From Pseudomonadales bacterium (lineage in GTDB: Bacteria > Pseudomonadota > Gammaproteobacteria > Pseudomonadales > Moraxellaceae): a DNA stretch of 24,750 nt. Every line of letters begins with the position of its first letter. Position 1 is the first letter of the stretch. The notes beneath the pieces are model-generated. The model was not told the DNA's origin, ran no database searches, and worked only from the letters and a program-made list of their open reading frames with translations. Location: NCBI GenBank assembly GCA_013043915.1, contig JABEVH010000307.1, positions 1-24,750 on the forward strand. The letters run 5' to 3'. Both the position numbers and the translations under genes were made by a program. Positions 13,997 through 22,541 of the stretch are shown in pieces.

Positions 13997-16666
13997 ATGA
14001 AATGGTTTCGTGAATCGCTGACATGGCGTGTAGCCGCGCTCATCGTATTGATACAAGGCGTATCTATGTTGCTGGTGTTTGGTTATATGCTGCATGTAAC
14101 CAGGCTGCGCATGGCAGAGGAGCAAATTACAAGTAGTCAGCAAAATGTAGCTCGTTTAGGTTCGTCCATGCAGTCCTATCTGCAGAACCTCGAGAAAAAT
14201 TCCCAACTACTTAACCAAGCCTTGGCGGGATATTTTCCGGGATCATGGAGCGTCGATACGTCGGGTCATATGTTTAACGGTGGTCAGGCCTTGACGAGTA
14301 GCGAAGTCGATACAAGATTGGATAGGTTTAGTGTACATGGAGGGTTATCGGCAACGCTTTTTATTCGCCAGGGTGATGAGTTCAGGCGCTGGGCAACCAC
14401 CGTTAAGGCAGCTGATGGACAAAGAGCAGAGGGTACCTTGCTGGCACATGACAGCCCAGCTTACCAGTCCTTGATGCAGGGCCAAAACCATGTGGGGGTG
14501 GTTCCCGTTCTGGGTCACCAGATCATGGCGGACTATGAGCCAATCCGCGATCAACAGGGGCGGGTCATCGGCGCGTTGTATGAGGGCCAGGATGTGCAAG
14601 AAGCCTTGCAGGATCTGCTCTCTGGTGTGTCAAAAATGGCTGTGGGACATGACGGATTTGTGGGGATCGTGGTCGATACCGGTGAAGATCAGGGCATGGC
14701 TTTGCATTTTTCTGGTCAGGATGGCAAGAACCTCCTGCAGGATAGTGAACTGACTCCCTTGGCACATACCCTGTTGGCCTCCGATGCAGGGCAGGCACAT
14801 TATGATGATGCCGAAGGCGGGCATGAAGTGGCTTTTCAGCACCTGGGTGTCATGCCCTGGGTGCTGCTGGTCAGTCAGCCGGATCATGAGATATTTGCCT
14901 TGGTTGACTGGGTGCGCAGTGCAGTCATCGTGGGCGGTTTAATCCTGATCATCCTGTCAGGTATGGGCATCGTTGGACTTTTGTTCAAAGGGTTAAGGCG
15001 ACCGTTAACAGATACTGTGGCATTTATTGAGAAGATCGCCCGGGGTGATCTTGATGGAAATATTGATCAAAGCCAGCTTGATGAAATTGGTCATATCAAT
15101 CAGGCTTTGGCTCTAATGCAGGGTGATTTGCGCTCACGGATTGACCGCGATCAGCTCACCTTACAGCATACAACGCGTATTGTATCTGCCTTGGATGCGA
15201 CGTCGACGAATGTCATTATTGCGGATGCTGAGGGCCAGATCATTTATGTGAATTCTTCCTTTAAAAAGGTATTCACTGAACGTGGCGATGAGATACGCAA
15301 GGATTTGCCTAATTTCAATATCGATACTGTGGTTGGCTCAAATATCGATATCTTCCACAAGAATCCCTCGCATCAGCGTCATTTGTTAAAGAGTGTGCAG
15401 GGTACTTTCAATGCGTCTATTCGCATGGCTTCCTTGCATTTTAGCCTGACCTTAAATCCCATTCGTGACGTGGCCGGTAAAATCCTGGGCTATGTGGTGG
15501 AATGGGTGGATCGTACCCAGGAAGTGATCGTTGAGCAGGAAATCAATGAAGTCCTGCAGGCTATTCTGGTTGGGGACCTTACCGCACGTATTGATGAGGC
15601 GGGCAAGCAGGGATTCTTCGCGTTAGTAGCTCAGGGTATCAATAGCATGGTCAGTATTGTGGAGGGAGTGATCAGCGATGCTGCCCGCGTTCTGCAAGCG
15701 CTGGCGCAGGGTCAGCTTGATCAGCGTATACACGCCGAATATCAAGGTGTCTTTGCTCAACTGCGAGAAGATACCAACCGCACCGTGGATCAACTAAGTA
15801 ACGTCATCGTACAAATTCGAGATGCGGCTAGGGAAGTGGCTCGCGGTGCCACAGAAATTGCCCAAGGTAACCAGGATCTCAGTCAGCGTACCGAGGAACA
15901 GGCTTCAAGCCTTGAAGAAACTGCCTCCAGCATGGAGGAAATGACCTCGGTGGTGCGGCAGACAGCAGAGAATGCAGGTAAGGTCAATGAACTGGCGACA
16001 ACGACACGCAGTAAGGCTCAAGCTGCAGGCCAGGTGGTCACCCGAGCGGTCACCGCTATGGAGGGTATTAATGCGGCCAGTAGACGTATTGCCGATATCA
16101 TCGGGGTTATCGATGAAATCGCTTTCCAGACTAATTTGCTGGCTTTAAATGCTGCTGTAGAAGCGGCGCGTGCTGGGGAGCAAGGGCGAGGGTTTGCTGT
16201 AGTGGCCGGAGAAGTGCGTAACCTGGCACAACGTTCAGCGGCTGCAGCCAAGGAAATCAAGGAACTGATACGCGATAGCGTTACCAAGGTGGAAGACGGC
16301 TCTGAACTGGTCAATGCTTCAGGCACGACGTTGACAGAAATTGTGTCGGCAGTTGAACGTGTTTCATCGATGATCAGCGATATCGCCAGTGCTGCTCAGG
16401 AACAGAGTTTGGGCATAGAGCAGGTCAATGTGGCGGTATCACAAATGGATCAAATGACGCAGCAGAATGCTGCGCTGGTGGAAGAGGCTGCTGCCGCGGG
16501 TGAGTCCATGAGTGAGCAGGCGCACAATATGCTTACCGTTGTTCAATTCTTTAAGCTGGAAGAAGGGGGCGAGTCGCATCGAGTGATCAATATACCTAAG
16601 GTTGAGGCGGTTCCCCAGGTTCGTACCGGTCTTAAGTCACAGTCAGAGGAATGGGATGAGTTCTAG
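13997..16666 (+). CDS. Methyl-accepting chemotaxis protein with Cache-like, PAS and two HAMP-like regions
   Basis: This is an 889-residue membrane chemoreceptor. TM1 is about 11-31. A periplasmic Cache-type sensor spans about 35-300 (MQGQNHVGVVPVLGH, YEGQDVQEALQDLLSGV). TM2 is about 306-330, followed by HAMP (RRPLTDTVAFIEKIARGDLDG). Next comes a PAS domain at about 391-510 with the FHKNPSHQR and GYVVEWVDRTQE signatures, then a second HAMP-like stretch at about 515-620 (ILVGDLTARID, LAQGQLDQRIHAEY). The signalling helices include EEQASSLEETASSMEEMTSV methylation sequence and the tip EIAFQTNLLALNAAVEAARA at about 705. It ends in EWDEF, a CheR/CheB-docking pentapeptide of the NWETF type. The ligand is unknown. 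The final codons overlap cheR. Confidence 0.93.
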   Translation: MKWFRESLTWRVAALIVLIQGVSMLLVFGYMLHVTRLRMAEEQITSSQQNVARLGSSMQSYLQNLEKNSQLLNQALAGYFPGSWSVDTSGHMFNGGQALTSSEVDTRLDRFSVHGGLSATLFIRQGDEFRRWATTVKAADGQRAEGTLLAHDSPAYQSLMQGQNHVGVVPVLGHQIMADYEPIRDQQGRVIGALYEGQDVQEALQDLLSGVSKMAVGHDGFVGIVVDTGEDQGMALHFSGQDGKNLLQDSELTPLAHTLLASDAGQAHYDDAEGGHEVAFQHLGVMPWVLLVSQPDHEIFALVDWVRSAVIVGGLILIILSGMGIVGLLFKGLRRPLTDTVAFIEKIARGDLDGNIDQSQLDEIGHINQALALMQGDLRSRIDRDQLTLQHTTRIVSALDATSTNVIIADAEGQIIYVNSSFKKVFTERGDEIRKDLPNFNIDTVVGSNIDIFHKNPSHQRHLLKSVQGTFNASIRMASLHFSLTLNPIRDVAGKILGYVVEWVDRTQEVIVEQEINEVLQAILVGDLTARIDEAGKQGFFALVAQGINSMVSIVEGVISDAARVLQALAQGQLDQRIHAEYQGVFAQLREDTNRTVDQLSNVIVQIRDAAREVARGATEIAQGNQDLSQRTEEQASSLEETASSMEEMTSVVRQTAENAGKVNELATTTRSKAQAAGQVVTRAVTAMEGINAASRRIADIIGVIDEIAFQTNLLALNAAVEAARAGEQGRGFAVVAGEVRNLAQRSAAAAKEIKELIRDSVTKVEDGSELVNASGTTLTEIVSAVERVSSMISDIASAAQEQSLGIEQVNVAVSQMDQMTQQNAALVEEAAAAGESMSEQAHNMLTVVQFFKLEEGGESHRVINIPKVEAVPQVRTGLKSQSEEWDEF

Positions 16667-17501
16667 CAACGAGAATTTTCGTTCACGCGAGTTTCCGATG
16701 ACGGAAGATGATTATCAGTTCTTGCGTAAGCTGGCTGGCAAGGAGACCGGTATTGAATTATCGGATGCCAAGCGTGAGATGGTTTATAGCCGCCTGGTGC
16801 GACGCATACGTAGCTTGGGTCTTAAGGACTTTGCTGACTATTGCAATTTTCTGGATAAAAACAAGCACCAGGAAATGACACATTTCGTCAATGCCATTAC
16901 GACTAACTTGACATCGTTTTTTCGTGAAGGTCATCATTTTGAAGCCATGCGGACTACCCTGCTGCCAGAGCTGGTTAAACAAAATGCCCAGCGCCGAAGT
17001 TTGAGAGTCTGGTCAGCAGGATGTTCTACCGGAGAAGAGCCCTACTCTCTGGCTATGACTTTGTTGGACAGTGGCTTATTTAAGGGTTGGGATGCCAAGA
17101 TTTTAGCCACGGATGTCGATTCGAATGTGCTGGCACATGCCACCGCTGGGCTGTATCACCGCGAGAAAATTCAAGGTTTGCCTCAAGACTTGCAGCAGCG
17201 GCACTTTGTCAGGACGGAACGGGAAGAAATGCTGCAGATAGATCCCCGTGTTTCGGCCTGGGTAAGCTTTCGCCAGTTGAATCTGCTGCATGAATGGCCG
17301 ATGAGTGGTCCATTTGACCTTATTTTTTGCCGCAATGTGGTGATTTATTTCAGCAAAGAGACACAGCGGCAACTGTTTGACCGCTTTGCTTCCCTGATGG
17401 CCGTGGGGGGCTATCTGTGCATAGGACATTCAGAGACTTTGCATGGAATTACAGATCGATTTGAAAGTTTGGGCCGAACCATGTATCGCAAGAGATTTTA
17501 G
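16656..17501 (+). CDS. cheR: Chemoreceptor glutamate methyltransferase CheR
   Basis: This 281-residue enzyme methylates receptor glutamates using S-adenosylmethionine. The N-terminal helical domain contains FLRKLAGKETGIEL and MVYSRLVRRIRSLG. The catalytic domain has NLTSFFREGHHFE, the SAM loop VWSAGCSTGEEPYSLAM, ILATDVDSNVLAHA, and FDLIFCRNVVIYFSKETQRQ, and ends YLCIGHSETL. Start choice: GAGGA (16646-16650) is 5 bases before ATG 16656, both inside the end of the receptor gene (11-base overlap). An in-frame upstream ATG at 16602 would be fully inside the receptor gene and adds non-CheR sequence. Confidence 0.95.
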   Translation: MSSSNENFRSREFPMTEDDYQFLRKLAGKETGIELSDAKREMVYSRLVRRIRSLGLKDFADYCNFLDKNKHQEMTHFVNAITTNLTSFFREGHHFEAMRTTLLPELVKQNAQRRSLRVWSAGCSTGEEPYSLAMTLLDSGLFKGWDAKILATDVDSNVLAHATAGLYHREKIQGLPQDLQQRHFVRTEREEMLQIDPRVSAWVSFRQLNLLHEWPMSGPFDLIFCRNVVIYFSKETQRQLFDRFASLMAVGGYLCIGHSETLHGITDRFESLGRTMYRKRF

Positions 17502-18146
17502 GTGATGGTCCAGACGGCAGGGATGTCAGCTTGTTTGCCCGGGTATGAGCATATCAATCGCTTTCTGGATCGTGATCATGGAAAAACTATGGCCAAGATC
17601 CTGCCGGGGGAGTTTTACGTGACCCAGCTACCTGAAGTGATTGTTACGGTATTGGGGTCCTGTGTGTCTGCCTGCATACGTGATCGTAAACGAGGTATCG
17701 CGGGCATGAACCATTTTATGTTGCCCGTGCAGCCGAATGAGTCGGATCTGTCTCCTCTGAGTCGTTCAGCGCGTTATGGTAGCTGGGCTATGGAAATGCT
17801 GATCAATGAACTGCTAAAAGCGGGAGCACAACGCAATGATCTTGAGGTCAAAATCTTTGGTGGTGGGCGTGTTTTGAACGGTATGGACATGATCGATATA
17901 GGCCGCCGCAATGTGGAGTTTGTCGAATCCTACTTGGCTCTGGAAAAGTTGTCTGTAGTCGCCCAGGATACGGGTGATATTTATCCACGCAAATTGCAGT
18001 TTTTTGCCGACACCGGCAAAGTGCGCCTACGTAAACTGGAAATGCTGCGCAATCAGACGGTGGCTGAGCGTGAAGTACGTTATCGGCATCAGCTCTTGCA
18101 AACGGTTGATAAGGGAACGGTTGAGCTGTTTGGTGGTGCTTCATGA
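17502..18146 (+). CDS. cheD: Chemoreceptor glutamine deamidase CheD
   Basis: CheD deamidates receptor glutamines and can interact with other adaptation proteins. The 214-residue protein has the catalytic pair Cys54 (VLGSCVSACIRD) and His71 (GMNHFMLP), 17 residues apart as in the family. LPGYEHINRF and AKILPGEFYVT are the proteobacterial N-terminal signature, which rules out the internal ATG at 17589. The start is GTG 17502, directly after the cheR stop, or ATG 17505. The C-terminus ends in GTVELFGGAS; a similar VELF tail closes the second chemoreceptor in this window. Its stop overlaps the cheB ATG by 4 bases. Confidence 0.94.
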   Translation: MMVQTAGMSACLPGYEHINRFLDRDHGKTMAKILPGEFYVTQLPEVIVTVLGSCVSACIRDRKRGIAGMNHFMLPVQPNESDLSPLSRSARYGSWAMEMLINELLKAGAQRNDLEVKIFGGGRVLNGMDMIDIGRRNVEFVESYLALEKLSVVAQDTGDIYPRKLQFFADTGKVRLRKLEMLRNQTVAEREVRYRHQLLQTVDKGTVELFGGAS

Positions 18147-19165
18147 CGGTGCGTGTTCTGGTGGTGGACGATTCAGCATTGATGCGCCGCATCATCGTCT
18201 CGATACTTGAAGCTACGGATGATTTAAAGGTGGTGGGGGAAGCCGCTGATCCGTATGAAGCTCGCGATTTAATCAAGGCGTTGTCTCCGGATGTCCTGAC
18301 CCTGGATGTTGAGATGCCTCGTATGGATGGCTTGAGTTTTCTGGGCAATCTCATGCGCTTGCGACCCATGCCGGTCATTATGGTGTCGACACTGACCGAA
18401 CGGGGGGCTGATGTCACCTTGCAGGCGATGGCCTTGGGTGCTGTTGATTTTATTACCAAGCCGATGTCGGCCTCTGCAGACTGGCAGCAGGTGGGTGAGG
18501 AGCTGTGCCGCAAGATACGTATGGCTGCGGGTTCCATCTGGCATGAGCCAGTGCGTACAACAGGTCAAGATCATGCCTTAAGTTATACCGGTCATGCAGC
18601 TAACTCCATCATTGCTCTGGGTGCATCGACGGGAGGCACTGAAGCTTTATCGGTGGTGCTGCAACGTTTTCCTCCAGAAGCGCCTGCAGTCGTGATGGCT
18701 CAACATATTCCTCCGGTATTTAGCACCAGCTATGCCCATAGGCTGGATCGTACCTGTAAAATTCAAGTGCATGAAGCCGAGGATGGCATGGCTATCCTGC
18801 CGGGGCATGCCTACTTGGCTCCTGGAGATTTTCATCTTCAGATCGTAGGTAAACCGGGAGCATGGAAGGCTAAAGTAAGCCAGTTTGATAAGGTGAATCG
18901 CCATCGTCCCTCCGTGGATGTGTTGTTCGCTTCGCTGGTTCCCTACGCCAGCTGTTGCCGAGCGGCTTTGTTGACGGGCATGGGTCATGATGGTGCTAAA
19001 GGTTTATTACAGCTGCGAGAGGCAGGTGCTCATACAGTGATTCAGGATGAGGCTACTTCGGTCGTCTGGGGGATGCCTGGGGCTGCTGCCGCTTTGGGGG
19101 CTGCAGTCAAGGAGCTGCCTTTGTCTAAGATTGCACAGAATTTGCTGGTAGCCCTGGGGCGATGA
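18143..19165 (+). CDS. cheB: Chemotaxis methylesterase response regulator CheB
   Basis: This 340-residue protein removes methyl groups from receptors when phosphorylated by CheA. The N-terminal receiver has Asp9-Asp10, phosphoacceptor Asp55 (TLDVEMPRMDG) and the VDFITKP lysine loop. The C-terminal esterase has the catalytic triad Ser162 (LGASTGGTEAL), His188 (MAQHIPP) and Asp283 (TGMGHDGA). It is the last gene of the main chemotaxis operon; the next gene starts 64 bases later without an obvious terminator in between, so cotranscription is likely. Confidence 0.95.
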   Translation: MTVRVLVVDDSALMRRIIVSILEATDDLKVVGEAADPYEARDLIKALSPDVLTLDVEMPRMDGLSFLGNLMRLRPMPVIMVSTLTERGADVTLQAMALGAVDFITKPMSASADWQQVGEELCRKIRMAAGSIWHEPVRTTGQDHALSYTGHAANSIIALGASTGGTEALSVVLQRFPPEAPAVVMAQHIPPVFSTSYAHRLDRTCKIQVHEAEDGMAILPGHAYLAPGDFHLQIVGKPGAWKAKVSQFDKVNRHRPSVDVLFASLVPYASCCRAALLTGMGHDGAKGLLQLREAGAHTVIQDEATSVVWGMPGAAAALGAAVKELPLSKIAQNLLVALGR

Positions 19166-19229
19166 TGCATAACCAATTTCGGCATATAGGTTTCATTCTG
19201 ATGTTGGGTTTTGCGGGGAGTAGAGGTTG

Positions 19230-20489
19230 ATGAGACAGGATAGGGTCGAACAAGACCATGAGGTTTCGACATATACAGGTATCTGGGAAGCACTAAGTCT
19301 GATGGTTATCCTGGTAGCTGCTGCTGTGTCTTGCATGCTAAACCATACATCACTGGTTGTCGGACTGGCTGTGATGGGCTTGTTCGTGGTCGGACTCGGG
19401 TGGTACCGCTGTCGGAATGAGATCGAGCATGGGCAGCGGCAGATACAACATCAGAAGCAGACAGATGCTGAAATGATGAAACTCTGTGTGGATTTGCAGC
19501 GGGAACAAACGGTTCTGATTCAGACCCAGATCAAAATATCTGAAGCTCGTCTGGAGCAGGCGACGCAGTTGATTCATGACGCCTTATCTAAAATTGCTCA
19601 CTCCTTTTTTCTGGTCAACCAAACCAACGATGATCAGGGACAGCGTATACGCCAGGTCATGACAAGTTTGTCCCTGCAACAGAATGAAGATGGGGAGACA
19701 AAAGCCCAAAGTGCTAACTCGCTTAATTTGATGACCTTTGTGCATAACACGCGAGAAGTCATGAATTTCTACTCACAGATTGTTATCCGTGTGGCGCAGC
19801 AGAGCTTGGTGACGGTGCAGAAAATTGATGATATGTCGAAGCAAATGGACAAGATTGCCACCTTGGTCAAGGATGTGCGCTATATCTCGGATCAAACTAA
19901 TCTACTGGCACTTAATGCGGCTATTGAGGCGGCGCGTGCGGGTGAATCAGGACGAGGTTTTGCCGTAGTGGCTGATGAGGTACGTAATTTAAGTCGAAGT
20001 TCAAAGCGGTTTAGCGACCAGATTGGAAGCACAGTTTTTGATGCGATGAATGTGGTTAACGAGGCCAGAAATATTGTCAGTGATTTGGCTTCCATGGATA
20101 TGACGCGCGCGCTTTCGGCCCGGGGCGAACTAGATAGCATGCTGGAAAAACTCAAAGCCATGAACGATTGGCTAGGTCAGGGTCTGCAAGAGGTGCAGTC
20201 CTCCGGTGGGACGATGCATCAGGCAATTCAGGAAGCGGTGCGTGGTTTACAGGTAGAGGATATCATTCGTCAACTCCTGCAGGAGATACGTGAGTCTCAG
20301 GTGATGCTACGACAGGAGCTTGATCATAGTGAAAAGCAACTGCTGAAGATGCGTAATCAAGAGATATCCATGTCTGACCTAAAAGATTGGCTGGCTAAAT
20401 TGGTGGAGAGTCGTGTTCATCTGGTGCAGGGATCAAATTCAGTGGTTCGTGCTCAAAATATGACATCTGGGGAAGTTGAACTATTCTGA
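19230..20489 (+). CDS. Sensorless membrane chemoreceptor-like protein (MCP signalling domain)
   Basis: This 419-residue protein has two closely spaced membrane segments (about 18-37 and 42-58) joined by a 4-residue loop, so it has no periplasmic sensor. A cytoplasmic helical region follows (IQHQKQTDAEMMKLCVDLQR, 70-130), then an MCP tip DQTNLLALNAAIEAARAGES (about 219-238) with GRGFAVVADEVRNLSR. The C-terminal helices differ from standard MCPs and the protein ends GEVELF rather than in a CheR-docking pentapeptide. The ATG at 19230 follows GGGGAGTAGAGG; a TTG at 19227 is also possible. It precedes hsbA by 24 bases, suggesting an input role for the HsbA/HsbR module. This link is inference. Confidence 0.88.
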   Translation: MRQDRVEQDHEVSTYTGIWEALSLMVILVAAAVSCMLNHTSLVVGLAVMGLFVVGLGWYRCRNEIEHGQRQIQHQKQTDAEMMKLCVDLQREQTVLIQTQIKISEARLEQATQLIHDALSKIAHSFFLVNQTNDDQGQRIRQVMTSLSLQQNEDGETKAQSANSLNLMTFVHNTREVMNFYSQIVIRVAQQSLVTVQKIDDMSKQMDKIATLVKDVRYISDQTNLLALNAAIEAARAGESGRGFAVVADEVRNLSRSSKRFSDQIGSTVFDAMNVVNEARNIVSDLASMDMTRALSARGELDSMLEKLKAMNDWLGQGLQEVQSSGGTMHQAIQEAVRGLQVEDIIRQLLQEIRESQVMLRQELDHSEKQLLKMRNQEISMSDLKDWLAKLVESRVHLVQGSNSVVRAQNMTSGEVELF

Positions 20490-20513
20490 AGTAGTTATGA
20501 CAAGGAGAAGCTC

Positions 20514-20819
20514 ATGAGTGTTTCGGTATCCGCAGCATCCGATGGTAAACAGTTGACCATTAAGGTTAAGGGGCGGTTCGATTTCAGTACGCATCAGGAG
20601 TTCCGTGCGGCGTATGAAAGCGCCCCGGCGGGCGCTTCGGAGTTTGTGGTGGATTTACGTGAGGCAACTTATCTGGATAGCTCTGCCTTGGGAATGTTGT
20701 TGCTATTGCGTGATCATGCCGGCGGAGACCATTCTCAGGTTCGTATTGTCAACTGTAACCCTGATGTTCGTAAAATTCTGACTATTTCCAATTTTGAGCA
20801 GCTGTTTTTTATTCAGTAA
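20514..20819 (+). CDS. hsbA: HsbA-like STAS anti-sigma factor antagonist
   Basis: This 101-residue STAS protein has the phosphosite intact: Ser57 in LDSSALGMLLLLRDH, equivalent to the Ser of SpoIIAA. In Pseudomonas aeruginosa, HsbA is phosphorylated and dephosphorylated by HsbR; unphosphorylated it binds the anti-sigma factor FlgM and frees FliA, and when phosphorylated it acts on a diguanylate cyclase. The gene order here (hsbA, hsbR, hptB) is the same. AAGGAG lies 7 bases before the ATG. The symbol rests on order and domain make-up; HsbA function in this organism is inferred. Confidence 0.82.
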   Translation: MSVSVSAASDGKQLTIKVKGRFDFSTHQEFRAAYESAPAGASEFVVDLREATYLDSSALGMLLLLRDHAGGDHSQVRIVNCNPDVRKILTISNFEQLFFIQ

Positions 20820-20870
20820 CTCACTGAGGCAGCGTGTGGTTGGGCATCTTGTTGGGCAAAAAGGTGGGGC

Positions 20871-22541
20871 ATGACCGAGCGGCTGAGTGTGCTGATTGCT
20901 GATGATAATGCCAGTGATCGTATGATACTGAGAGCTATTGTGCGTCGCTTGGGGCATGATGTCATCGAAGCGGAAGATGGACAGCAGGCTGTGCAGCTTT
21001 TTGCAAGTTCGCGCCCTGATATCGTTTTAATGGATGTGTTCATGCCCAATATGGATGGGCAGCAGGCTGCTTGGATCATCAAGCAGCAAGCTGGGGAGGA
21101 GCTGGTTCCCGTCATTTTTCTAACATCGCTGACCGATGCCGATCAGTTGGCTGATTGTCTGGATGCTGGCGGTGATGACTTCCTCTCTAAGCCCTATAAC
21201 CGTGTCATTCTACAGGCCAAGATTCAGGCATTTGCTCGTATGCGCACGTTGCATGCCCAGGTTCAGGCCCAGCGTGAACATCTGGTACGTGAGCAAGCGG
21301 TTGCGAAAGCGGTGTTTGATAGCATTGCACATCATGGCGCCTTAGACTTGCCGAATATCCGCTACTTGATTTCTCCCATGTCGGTGTTCAATGGCGATGT
21401 CATGCTGGTAGCCAGACAGCCATCTGGAGGTTTGTCGATATTTTTAGGTGATTTTACCGGTCATGGTTTGCCTGCAGCTATCGGTACTATGCCACTGTCT
21501 GAAATCTTCTACGGTATGACCAGCAAGGGGTTCTCTTTACGTGATATCGCCGCTGAGATTAACCGCAAGCTCAAGTCTATTTTGCCGGTGGGTATTTTTT
21601 GTTGTGCCAACCTCCTTGATCTCAGTTTTCGTAACCGCACGATAGAAGTCTGGACCGGAGGCATGCCTGATAATGTTATTTTTAACCGGCGTACCAAGGA
21701 GATTAAACGATTGGTATCTCACCATCTCGCTCTGGGTGTCCTGGGGCCAGACAGGTTCCGTTATGACCCTTACTTTATTGAGATGGATCCGGATGATGTA
21801 GTTTACCTGTGGTCAGATGGTATTCCAGAGACCAATAATATGGCGGGGGAGATGTTCGGCGAAGACCGTTTGCTTGAGGTTTTCTCCCGTGTTGATGGAC
21901 AGCATATCTTTGATGGTATCGTTAGATCCGTTCAGTCCTTTTCGGGGCAACAGCAGCAAAGCGATGATCATACCCTGCTGGAAATCGCCATGCTGGAAGA
22001 GAAGGAGCTTCCGGATATGGATGATGTGGCTGTAGGGACGGCTAAGAATCTGGGGGCCAGTCATTGGCGTATGGATTTTGAACTTAAAGACTCATCCCTG
22101 ATACACTTTGATCCGTTGCCCTTATTGACACATATGATCATGGAGGCGCCGGGACTTAAACGTAGGGCCAGTCAGGTTTATACGTTATTGGCTGAGTTAT
22201 ACTCCAATGCACTGGATCATGGTGTGTTGCGGCTCGATTCAGGATTGAAGCGTACACCAGATGGTTTTGCAGAGTATTACCGCTTACGTACAGAGCGATT
22301 ACAACAGCTGAATAAGGCTAAAATATGTTTTAGATTGGCGCATGAGCCCAGTGAGGTAGGTGGTGTGCTTTTTATAGAAGTAGAGGACTCAGGTCCCGGT
22401 TTTGATTACCAGGCAGCAACCTTTGCTCCGCATGCCGAGGGGTATTGTGGTCGTGGTTTGCCCTTGGTACGTTCTCTCTGTGCCTCATTTGAGTATCGAG
22501 GCAAGGGCAATCATGTATGTGCGGAGTACCGATGGGAATGA
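20871..22541 (+). CDS. hsbR: HsbR-like response regulator with PP2C phosphatase and HATPase kinase
   Basis: This 556-residue cytoplasmic three-domain switch protein begins with a receiver (1-120): Asp11-Asp12, phosphoacceptor Asp55 in LMDVFMPNMDG, SKPY lysine. The SpoIIE-type PP2C phosphatase (about 160-375) has the metal-binding Asps in NGDVMLVARQ, FLGDFTGHGLPAA, VYLWSDGIPET and SDDHTLLEIAM. The C-terminal RsbW-like HATPase (about 400-556) has N box LLAELYSNALDHG, G1 EDSGPGFD and GRGLPLVRSL. This combination lets one protein both phosphorylate and dephosphorylate a STAS antagonist, presumably the adjacent HsbA. AAGGTGG precedes the ATG. It overlaps hptB by 10 bases. The match to Pseudomonas HsbR is by architecture and gene order. 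Confidence 0.88.
   Translation: MTERLSVLIADDNASDRMILRAIVRRLGHDVIEAEDGQQAVQLFASSRPDIVLMDVFMPNMDGQQAAWIIKQQAGEELVPVIFLTSLTDADQLADCLDAGGDDFLSKPYNRVILQAKIQAFARMRTLHAQVQAQREHLVREQAVAKAVFDSIAHHGALDLPNIRYLISPMSVFNGDVMLVARQPSGGLSIFLGDFTGHGLPAAIGTMPLSEIFYGMTSKGFSLRDIAAEINRKLKSILPVGIFCCANLLDLSFRNRTIEVWTGGMPDNVIFNRRTKEIKRLVSHHLALGVLGPDRFRYDPYFIEMDPDDVVYLWSDGIPETNNMAGEMFGEDRLLEVFSRVDGQHIFDGIVRSVQSFSGQQQQSDDHTLLEIAMLEEKELPDMDDVAVGTAKNLGASHWRMDFELKDSSLIHFDPLPLLTHMIMEAPGLKRRASQVYTLLAELYSNALDHGVLRLDSGLKRTPDGFAEYYRLRTERLQQLNKAKICFRLAHEPSEVGGVLFIEVEDSGPGFDYQAATFAPHAEGYCGRGLPLVRSLCASFEYRGKGNHVCAEYRWE

Noticed and set aside
17848..18537. 229-codon minus-strand ORF opposite cheD and cheB
   Set aside because: Its composition is that of a reverse-strand shadow of two well-conserved genes.
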